DNA of 40,269 nucleotides from Paraburkholderia diazotrophica (lineage in GTDB: Bacteria; Pseudomonadota; Gammaproteobacteria; Burkholderiales; Burkholderiaceae), in assembly GCF_900108945.1 (NCBI RefSeq), contig NZ_FNYE01000055.1, forward strand, positions 1 through 40,269, in the 5' to 3' direction. Position 1 is the first letter of the stretch; each line of letters starts with the position of its first letter. This document shows, piece after piece, positions 34,451 through 40,269 of the stretch. The translations under genes and the position numbers were made by a program. Below the pieces are notes generated by a model. It was not told the origin of the DNA. It worked only from the letters and a program-made list of their open reading frames with translations, and searched no databases.

Positions 34451-35404
34451 TCAGCTCCGTTGATGCGGCAGAAAAGGCATCGGATCGATCGGCTTGCCGT
34501 CGTGGCGCAACTCGAACAGCACGGAGACGCGCGAGTTGTTCTCGCTGCCCATCTCGGCAATCTGCTGCCCCTTGCGCACGATGTCGCCCGTCTTCACGAG
34601 CAGTTTGCGATTGTGCGCGTAAGCCGTCAGAAAGTCCTTGTTGTGCTGGACGATGATGAGGCTGCCGTATTCGTTGAGCCCCGTGCCCGCGTACATGACC
34701 TTGCCGTCCGCCGCGGCGCGGATCGGATCGCCCGGCTTGCCGCCGATTTCGATGCCGCGCGTCTCGCCCGGCTGGAAAGCCTCGACGACGCTCCCCTGCG
34801 CCGGCCAGATGAGCGACACGCCCTTCGCATGACGCGACACTTCGGCATTCACTTCGCGCGCCTCGGCGGCGCTCGGCGCAGGCGCGGCGGCCGAAGCCGT
34901 CGTGCTCTGTGCGTTGTTGTTCGAGCCGGTGCTGCCATTCGAATCGCTGCCCGTTGCGCTGCTGACCATCGCGCCCGATGTATTGCCAGCGTTCGCGTTC
35001 ACGCTCGACGTCGATCCGTTCGATGCCGAAGAAGATGTCACCGGCACCGCGACCATCTTGACGGCATCCGGCGACGACACCTTCAGCGACTGACCGGCCC
35101 GCAAGCGCGCGTGCGGCTTCAGATGATTCCACGCGACGATCTGCGCGACCGTCACGTCATGGCTGCGCGCGATGCGGACAAGCGAATCGCCGCGCCGCAC
35201 CTTATACATGACGGGCGGCACGGGCTGCGCGACCATCTGCGTCGCGGGTTGCATGGGCGTTGAATTTGCCGCCGTCTGGTTGCTCGCGGCCGCGTCATTG
35301 TTATTCGCATTCTGTTCGCCGACGTGCGCGCAGGCGCCCAGCATCAAGGCGAGTGCAAAGCTTGCGAAACTGGCCCACGTCTTGTCGAGTCCACTCATCG
35401 ACAT
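34451..35404 (-). CDS. NlpD-like LysM/M23 lipoprotein
   Basis: A 317-residue lipoprotein with lipobox LGAC (Cys25). A LysM peptidoglycan-binding domain covers about 67-110 (YKVRRGDSLVRIARSHDVTV). A long Ser/Asn/Thr-rich linker follows, then a C-terminal LytM/M23 domain (about 205-312): GIEIGGKPGDPIRAAADGKV, YGSLIIVQHNKDFLTAYAHN. The active HxH motif of true endopeptidases reads VLFELR here, so it is probably non-catalytic, as in NlpD. Such proteins activate cell-wall amidases during daughter-cell separation. GGGAG upstream sets the start at 35404. It is not next to rpoS or pcm, the usual nlpD neighbours, so it is likely a paralogue. Confidence 0.9.
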   Translation of the reverse strand: MSMSGLDKTWASFASFALALMLGACAHVGEQNANNNDAAASNQTAANSTPMQPATQMVAQPVPPVMYKVRRGDSLVRIARSHDVTVAQIVAWNHLKPHARLRAGQSLKVSSPDAVKMVAVPVTSSSASNGSTSSVNANAGNTSGAMVSSATGSDSNGSTGSNNNAQSTTASAAAPAPSAAEAREVNAEVSRHAKGVSLIWPAQGSVVEAFQPGETRGIEIGGKPGDPIRAAADGKVMYAGTGLNEYGSLIIVQHNKDFLTAYAHNRKLLVKTGDIVRKGQQIAEMGSENNSRVSVLFELRHDGKPIDPMPFLPHQRS

Positions 35405-35839
35405 CTGCTCTCCCGCATTGTTCGTTAAAGACCGGATGCGCGCGTCTGCCTGCTCTGCACGTGTCGACCGACACTTGCGAACGGTGGCGCAGCATGCCGC
35501 CTTGTTGCGGCTGCAACCTTCCGGCGCTGTGCCGTGATCAGCCGATGCCCTGCCGGAGCCGCGTCAAACGTAGTGCGATCTTCCGTCAAAAGGGCCAGAT
35601 TACCCGTCTAAAATGAATCCGCATTGTAGAGTGCGTGCGCCGGAAAAACGGGCGGCCCCAACACTCTGATACAAATGAAATGTTTAACGGCGGTATTTTT
35701 GCTTGCCCCGCGCCGCGACGCCCGTCGCGCGGGCATCCAGGCATCATGGGCAACCGCTCAATCTCATATCGGCATGACGCGCGCGAAACTTGAGACGCGC
35801 AGCGTTATCACCGCCGTTGCTCTTTCTGGAGACGAACCC
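35405..35839. other. Intergenic region between divergent genes
   Basis: 435 bases between the NlpD-like and SRPBCC genes. Apart from an AT-richer part near 35580-35700, nothing recognisable. Confidence 0.4.
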
Positions 35840-36247
35840 ATGACTGGCCCTGTCGAATCGAAAACCATCAGCGTGTCGATCGCGCGCGATTGGCGCGAAG
35901 TGTACGCATTCATGGAGCACCCGCTGTCGTTCGCGCAGTGGGCATCGGGGCTCGGCAAGCCGTTGCGCGGAGAAGGCTCGCAGTGGACCTTCGAAAGCGC
36001 CGACGGCCGTCCCATCACCGTGCGCTTCACGCCGCACAATCCGTATGGCGTGCTCGATCATTATGTGACGACCGAGCACGGCGACGAGATTCACGTTCCG
36101 TTGCGCGTCATCGCGAACGGCGACGGTGCCGAAGTGCTCTTGACGCTGCTACGAACAGCGGACATGAGCGACGCGCGATTCGCCGCCGACGCCCAATGGG
36201 TCGAGCGCGATCTCGCCGCGCTGAAGCGGTTTCTCGAGAAGCGCTAG
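35840..36247 (+). CDS. SRPBCC-family (START/polyketide-cyclase fold) protein
   Basis: A 135-residue soluble protein. SVSIARDWREVYAFMEHPLS and FAQWASGL open the helix-grip fold, and VERDLAALKRFLEKR forms the long C-terminal helix. SRPBCC proteins hold hydrophobic ligands in a deep cavity; no catalytic residues can be assigned. GGAG at 35828-35831 sets the start. It is convergent with the DeoR gene, with only 18 bases between stops. Function unknown. Confidence 0.82.
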   Translation: MTGPVESKTISVSIARDWREVYAFMEHPLSFAQWASGLGKPLRGEGSQWTFESADGRPITVRFTPHNPYGVLDHYVTTEHGDEIHVPLRVIANGDGAEVLLTLLRTADMSDARFAADAQWVERDLAALKRFLEKR

Positions 36248-36265
36248 CGCAACGCGCGCGTCGCT

Positions 36266-37021
36266 TCATGCACGTACGATCGTTACGCCGAGCGCATCGA
36301 AGGGCGCGGTCGCTTCGCGAGGCGTGCCCTTCTCGACGACGATCGTACTGACTGCGTCGATGTCCGCGATCTTGTACGCGGAGGCGGCGTTCAGCTTCTC
36401 CGACGACGCCAGCACGACCGTCTCCGCTGCATGCGCCGCAAGCGCGCGCTTGATGTACGCCTCTTCCAGATCGCCGGTGCTGAGCCCTGCCTCGGGATGA
36501 ACGCCTGTCACGCCCATGAAGTAGAGATCGGCGCGAATGTGGCTGAGCGCTTCGATGGCAGCGGCGCCCACCGTCACCATCGAATGACGAAAGAGCCGCC
36601 CGCCGATCAGCACGACTTCGAGCGCTTCGTGTTCCGCCAGTTCGACCGCGATGCTCGGACTGTGGGTGACGATCGTCGCGCGCAGATCGATCGGGAGATG
36701 GCGGACCAACTGGATCGCCGTCGTGCCGCCGTCGACGATCGCAATCTGCCCCGGCGCGATCATCTGCGCGGCGGCGCGTCCGATCGCCGCCTTCGCCTCC
36801 GAGCCGATCGACCGACGCTTCGCCAGATCCGCCACGGCCGGTGACGACGGCAACGCGCCGCCATGGACGCGCTGCAACTTGCCCTCGGCGGCAAGCTCGC
36901 GCAGGTCGCGCCGCACCGTGTCTTCCGATACGCCGAACGATTCGCTCAGCGGCTTCGCCAGCACCTGGCCGTCGCGCTTGAGCGCATCGAGGATCAGTTT
37001 CTTGCGTTGAGAGGTCAGCAT
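36266..37021 (-). CDS. DeoR/GlpR-family transcriptional repressor
   Basis: A 251-residue regulator. The N-terminal DeoR HTH (MLTSQRKKLILDALKRDGQV, VSEDTVRRDLRELAAEG) ends with LQRVHGGAL, the family signature. The sugar-phosphate-binding DeoRC domain follows, with IVDGGTTAIQLVRHLP and YFMGVTGVHPEAGLSTGDLE. These proteins usually repress sugar or sugar-nucleotide genes and are released by a phosphorylated sugar. It is divergent from the NUDIX gene; three phased TGCACGA repeats in the 168 bases between them are likely its operator. Confidence 0.93.
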   Translation of the reverse strand: MLTSQRKKLILDALKRDGQVLAKPLSESFGVSEDTVRRDLRELAAEGKLQRVHGGALPSSPAVADLAKRRSIGSEAKAAIGRAAAQMIAPGQIAIVDGGTTAIQLVRHLPIDLRATIVTHSPSIAVELAEHEALEVVLIGGRLFRHSMVTVGAAAIEALSHIRADLYFMGVTGVHPEAGLSTGDLEEAYIKRALAAHAAETVVLASSEKLNAASAYKIADIDAVSTIVVEKGTPREATAPFDALGVTIVRA

Positions 37022-37066
37022 CCGTTTGCCTGAAATGACGGTCCGCGATAACCGGCTACGCGGCTA

Positions 37067-37103
37067 TGCACGATTTTTCTTGATTTTGCACGAACCTGCA
37101 CGA
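37067..37103. promoter_or_regulatory. Candidate DeoR operator: three phased TGCACGA repeats
   Basis: TGCACGA occurs at 37067, 37087 and 37097, all in the same orientation with start spacings of 20 and 10 bases, so they share one DNA face. The site sits 45-82 bases from the DeoR start and about 90-120 bases ahead of the NUDIX start. Direct-repeat operators are common for DeoR proteins. Confidence 0.5.
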
Positions 37104-37189
37104 TACCATGATTCGACCGCGCGGTGCATCAGGGCCGCGCCCTGACGGAATCGCCGCCCGCGATGCGGCCTTCGAGACAAGGAGTGCAC

Positions 37190-37777
37190 ATGAACGAAAC
37201 CGCTGAACGGGTGCGTATCGTCAGCGTGCAAGTGTTATCCGACGACTGGTACGTGCTGAAGAAAACCACTTTCGACTATCGGCGCGCCGACGGCAGCTTG
37301 CAGCGGCTGAGCCGCGAGACCTATGACCGCGGCAACGGCGCGACGCTTCTTCTCTACGATCCGCGGCGCAGGACCGTCGTGCTCACGCGCCAGTTCCGCT
37401 TCCCCGCCTTCGTCAACGGCCATGATGGGATGTTGATCGAGACGCCGGGCGGGTTGCTTGAAGAAGCGTCACCGGAAGAAAGAATTCGCGCCGAGGTCGA
37501 AGAGGAAACGGGCTATCGAGTCCAATCGGTGCGCAAAATCTTCGAGGCGTTCATGAGCCCGGGCTCGGTGACGGAGAAGGTCTATTTCTTCGTCGCCGAA
37601 TACGACGCGGGCGCGCGCGTGGGCCGAGGCGGCGGAGTCATCGACGAGGGCGAAGACATCGAAGTGCTCGAATTGCCCCTCGTCGATGCACTAGCGATGG
37701 TTGCGCAAGGCGAGATCATGGACGGCAAGACCATCATGCTGTTGCAGTATGCGGGTTTGTATTTATTTCGGGAGTGA
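37190..37777 (+). CDS. NUDIX hydrolase, NudK (GDP-mannose pyrophosphatase)-like
   Basis: A 195-residue enzyme. The start VRIVSVQVLSDDWYVLKKTT and FDYRRADG match NudK. The Nudix box at 88-109 (GLLEEASPEERIRAEVEEET) keeps metal-binding Glu102, Glu105 and Glu106, with the shortened NudK-type spacing. Downstream EAFMSPGSVTEKVYFFVAEY is also a NudK feature. NudK hydrolyses GDP-mannose to GMP and mannose-1-phosphate. AAGGAG sets the start at 37190. It is divergent from the DeoR repressor, which probably controls it. A link to sugar-nucleotide pools for the nearby exopolysaccharide gene is possible but unproven. Confidence 0.88.
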   Translation: MNETAERVRIVSVQVLSDDWYVLKKTTFDYRRADGSLQRLSRETYDRGNGATLLLYDPRRRTVVLTRQFRFPAFVNGHDGMLIETPGGLLEEASPEERIRAEVEEETGYRVQSVRKIFEAFMSPGSVTEKVYFFVAEYDAGARVGRGGGVIDEGEDIEVLELPLVDALAMVAQGEIMDGKTIMLLQYAGLYLFRE

Positions 37778-38358
37778 GCGCACAGATACGAGCGAAACGC
37801 GCAATAGAAAGTCGCGCCGCGCTTCGGATAAAGCGCGACGCGAAATGCGTTGCTCCCAATTTGCTCACGGAAAACAAGACGAACCCGGTCATAGACGACG
37901 CATTTATTTCCGGCACGCGGGCACCGTCATCGACGAACAAAAAGCGTGCGTTCCGCGCCGCCGTCCGCCCCACCTGCGTCTTCATTCGATGACTTCCGCT
38001 ATTGATGAGTATGTTGACTGGCGCGCAGTCTGATTCGTTTTCTTTTCATTTGGGATATTTACTATTTATTTTGTTTAACGTCGTTAGGCTTGCACGCACA
38101 TCTGTATCTGTGTGCATGCTCACCAATTCTGAATTAATCCGTCATCGAATTTCGATTCGCCATTGGTAATCACGCTACTGGTGACATCTGCAAGCCGAAT
38201 CGGAATTGTCTGATTGGATGCGCGGAACCATCTCAGTATCCTCAGCGCCTCTATGTGGCGCGCGCTTAAATCAACAGAGAGCTTCGAACCGGCCCGTTCG
38301 TCGTCAACGCTCAACTCGCTTCGCGCCAAGGCTTACCGACACCGGCAGAGAGGCATCG
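37778..38358. other. Intergenic region with AT-rich tract
   Basis: 580 bases between the NUDIX and AraC-type genes. About 38038-38080 is strongly AT-rich (runs such as ATATTTACTATTTATTTTG). Next to it an imperfect inverted repeat TGCACGCACA / TGTGCATGCT lies at 38091-38120 (8 of 10). Likely regulatory for the AraC-type gene. No gene seen. Confidence 0.45.
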
Positions 38359-39357
38359 ATGCAAACCACTTACCACGACGTTTCGCGTAAGCTCGACCGC
38401 ACTTTTGCAAACCGCGCTGCGAGTTTTAATGCTCGTGTAATCGCGATCGTCGTCTTCGATGGATTTTCGATCTTGCCGGCTGCCGAGATCGTCGATGTAT
38501 TCGACAAGGCGAATCAGGTTCTGGCAGTACGACATGGTGACGCTCCTTCCTATCGGACCATCTTTGTTTCGATCCACGGTGGTTGTGTGTCGAGCTCGGC
38601 GCAAATCGATGTTTTGACGCAAACTGCTGACCAGCTTCGATCTCCGCGGGCGACTTTCGTCGCGGGCGGGGAAAGACTTACTGGGTTCGAATCGGACGTG
38701 CCATTTAGCGAATGGCGTCGCGCAAAGACCTCTCATGCCGAAGAGATCTTCGCTATTGCTAATGGCGAAGACGCGCTATTTGCTCTTGGTACGTCTTCGC
38801 GAAGACTTTCTCAGCGCATGCAGACATCTGTTACGGGCGAATTGCGGCTCGTCGGCGCGATGGGCAACAGCGCGGCTGGCCAGACCGCGCGATCTGCAGT
38901 GCGGCATGCGCTAGAACTGATATGGCAAGACTTCGGCGTATCCGTTTTGCGCCGTGTGCTCGATCTTCTTCCCGATACTCGATGGCCAGACTTCGAGGCT
39001 ATTGCTAGCGATAGCGCAAAGTCAATCAAGGAGAAGATCCACGAAAGCGCGCAATGGATTACGCGCAATTGCAGCAAGGCGATTTCGATTACTGTCGCGG
39101 CACAAACGGCGGGAATGAGCGACCGCTCGTACTTGCGACACTTTCGAGCCGAAATGGGTATAAGGCCATCTGAGCATTTGCGCCGCTCACGCGTTGAACT
39201 AGCCACGGCGTTGCTCGAATCGAGCGATCTGCCGGTCGACAAAATCGCGCGGCGGTGCGGATTGACCAGCGGAGAATGTCTGGCGCGATTGTTTCGGCAA
39301 GTTTTGCATATTTCACCGACGGAATATCGGAGCCGTTTTCAGTCCGGCCGCGCATAG
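38359..39357 (+). CDS. AraC-family regulator with DJ-1/PfpI-like domain (GlxA/FtrA type)
   Basis: A 332-residue regulator. The N-terminal part (about 25-205) has a DJ-1/PfpI-like fold start, NARVIAIVVFDGFSILPAAE. The C-terminal part (about 220-325) is an AraC double HTH: ISITVAAQTAGMSDRSYLRH and FRAEMGIRPSEHL, then LPVDKIARRCGLTSGECLAR and LFRQVLHISPTEYRSRF. AGAGAGG upstream supports the start at 38359. The catalytic Cys of true amidotransferases is not evident, so the domain is probably a sensor. The gene lies 65 bases ahead of a WcaJ-like gene in the same direction, suggesting control of exopolysaccharide synthesis. Confidence 0.88.
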   Translation: MQTTYHDVSRKLDRTFANRAASFNARVIAIVVFDGFSILPAAEIVDVFDKANQVLAVRHGDAPSYRTIFVSIHGGCVSSSAQIDVLTQTADQLRSPRATFVAGGERLTGFESDVPFSEWRRAKTSHAEEIFAIANGEDALFALGTSSRRLSQRMQTSVTGELRLVGAMGNSAAGQTARSAVRHALELIWQDFGVSVLRRVLDLLPDTRWPDFEAIASDSAKSIKEKIHESAQWITRNCSKAISITVAAQTAGMSDRSYLRHFRAEMGIRPSEHLRRSRVELATALLESSDLPVDKIARRCGLTSGECLARLFRQVLHISPTEYRSRFQSGRA

Positions 39358-39422
39358 TCATTCGACAGCCTTCCGACCGGCGCCGCGTTGCGGAACCTCA
39401 ACGCTCTCTGGCGAAACATCTC

Positions 39423-39920
39423 ATGCTCATATCTGTTACAAAGGCCGGCGACTCACTGTTCATCGCAGGAGCCGCTTATGTGTCGCACGTTGCCGTATTT
39501 GGTGGATCATCGCTTGCGGATGCCGATCTGTTCCTGGCGCTGCTTGGCTTCACACTGCCTTTCATAACGTTTCGCGCGACACACGTCTACCGACCGTATC
39601 GAGGCGACTCTGCGTCAGTAAATGCCGCCCGCGCCATTGCGGCATGGCTGACCGCACAGGCATTGCTCGCGCTGTTGTCGCGCGTCGCTGATGTCAACCC
39701 ATTGCGCAATCAATGGCTACTCTGCTGGACAGGACTCGCAGCCGTTGAACTCGTGCTCGAGCGGTGTGCGTTATACGCTTTTCCGCCAACGTTGCGCTTG
39801 TGTGGCTTGGGGGCTGTACGTATTGCGATCGTTGCGCCGAACGCAGGCACTCGTGACATCCTGACTCGGATCGCGCCACAGACGCATGACGCGTTCGTCC
39901 CCGTGCTAAGGCAATGCTGA
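39423..39920 (+). pseudogene. WcaJ-like exopolysaccharide priming glycosyltransferase, truncated by IS5
   Basis: 165 residues with about four N-terminal transmembrane helices (SLFIAGAAYVSHVAVFG, FLALLGFTLPFITF, RAIAAWLTAQALLALL, WLLCWTGLAAVELVLE). The THVYRPYRGDSASVNAARAI element and a start of the Rossmann-like domain (GAVRIAIVAPNAGTRDIL) follow. This is the N-terminal half of polyprenyl-phosphate sugar phosphotransferases (WcaJ/PssY). The catalytic bacterial-transferase domain is absent: homology stops near 39905 at the IS5 end, and the frame closes at TGA 39918-39920 inside the IS. No strong ribosome site; ATG 39423 fits the family start. Inactive unless restored. Confidence 0.75.
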
Positions 39921-40269
39921 TTAAGTCCACCGCTTGTGCGCATCAAGCGTTATAGAGTGCACAAGCAACGAGAAAGGCAAAAGGCAATGAAGCAGCAGAC
40001 GCTCGCAATGGCCGCGGATCAAGGCGCGGGGTTTGAGACCCGACGCAAACGCACGCGACGCGACGAGTTTCTTGACACGATGAACACGATCGTTCCGTGG
40101 ACCGAACTGTGCGCGGTAATCGAGCCGTACTATCCGAAACGCGGTAACGGTCGACCGCCGATTGGTTTGGAGCGCATGCTGCGGATTCACTTCGTGCAAC
40201 ACTGGTTCAATCTGGCCGACTTCGCTTGCGAAGAGGCTTTGTATGACAGCACTAGCCTGCGTCGTTTTG
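39906..40269 (+). mobile_element. IS5-family element, left part (runs off the window)
   Basis: The transferase homology ends at CTAA (39906-39909), matching the YTAR target-site type of IS5 elements. The likely terminus GGCAATGCTGATTAAGTCC starts at 39910. The transposase begins 77 bases inside. The right end and the second CTAA copy lie beyond the window. Confidence 0.7.
39987..40269 (+). CDS. IS5-family transposase, N-terminal part
   Basis: 94 residues are visible, starting MKQQTLAMAADQGAGFETRR. They continue with the DUF772 domain of IS5/IS1182-type transposases: FLDTMNTIVPWTELCAVIEP, YYPKRGNGRPPIGLERMLRI and HFVQHWFNLADFACEEALYD. The DDE catalytic residues would follow outside the window. 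An AAGGCA stretch precedes the ATG. No damage is seen in the visible part. Confidence 0.9.
   Translation, partial: MKQQTLAMAADQGAGFETRRKRTRRDEFLDTMNTIVPWTELCAVIEPYYPKRGNGRPPIGLERMLRIHFVQHWFNLADFACEEALYDSTSLRRF

Overview
The window is high-GC DNA with gene families typical of Burkholderiaceae: a DUF4148 secreted protein, an ESPR-type trimeric autotransporter paired with an OmpA-like lipoprotein, and compact amino-acid ABC cassettes. It most resembles an accessory-rich stretch of a Paraburkholderia or Caballeronia replicon. The genus is an inference; no rRNA or tRNA marker is present.

Region 1 (1-5.3 kb) is a surface and secretion block. It holds the 3' end of a giant type-I-secreted, Ig-repeat adhesin, its TolC-like outer-membrane channel, an HU-like nucleoid protein, and a SET-domain methyltransferase gene broken by one in-frame amber codon. 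Region 2 (5.5-12.1 kb) is metabolic. A BBE-type FAD oxidoreductase is followed by a co-directional set: a LysR regulator, a DoeB/aspartoacylase-like deacylase, an MFS transporter and an MBL-fold hydrolase. This set reads as a regulated uptake-and-hydrolysis pathway for an acylated small molecule. Region 3 (12.1-13.0 kb) is a graveyard of decayed genes (ABC permease, perhaps LysE, PPC/DUF296).

Region 4 (13.0-20.1 kb, minus strand) is a 2073-residue trimeric autotransporter adhesin followed by an OmpA-like lipoprotein. The adhesin contains a recent internal duplication with a period of 1488 bp (496 codons). Region 5 (20.1-24.2 kb) is an insertion hot spot of lower GC. It has an IS21-family relic carrying an IS3-family element, then a decayed IclR regulator and a strong hairpin.

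Region 6 (24.2-37.8 kb) is mostly chromosomal-style housekeeping and transport. In order: ribA, a CBS-pair protein, a candidate structured RNA with a terminator, a DUF4148 protein, a 3-methyladenine glycosylase, a BON-domain protein, a ChaA-like antiporter, a LysR regulator divergent from an amino-acid ABC cassette (binding protein plus two permeases, no ATPase), an unknown 132-residue protein, an alpha/beta hydrolase with an Asp nucleophile, an NlpD-like lipoprotein, an SRPBCC protein, and a DeoR repressor divergent from a NUDIX hydrolase. Three helically phased heptamers lie between the last two.

Region 7 (37.8-40.3 kb) has an AraC/GlxA-type regulator next to the start of a WcaJ-like exopolysaccharide priming glycosyltransferase. 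The glycosyltransferase is cut off by an IS5-family element whose transposase runs off the window end.

I found no clearly new defence or CRISPR system. The most noteworthy items are the duplicated adhesin, the single-amber SET gene, the deacylase/MFS/MBL cassette, the candidate small RNA, the phased DeoR-type operator, the three-HTH IS3 transposase and the IS5-interrupted polysaccharide gene.
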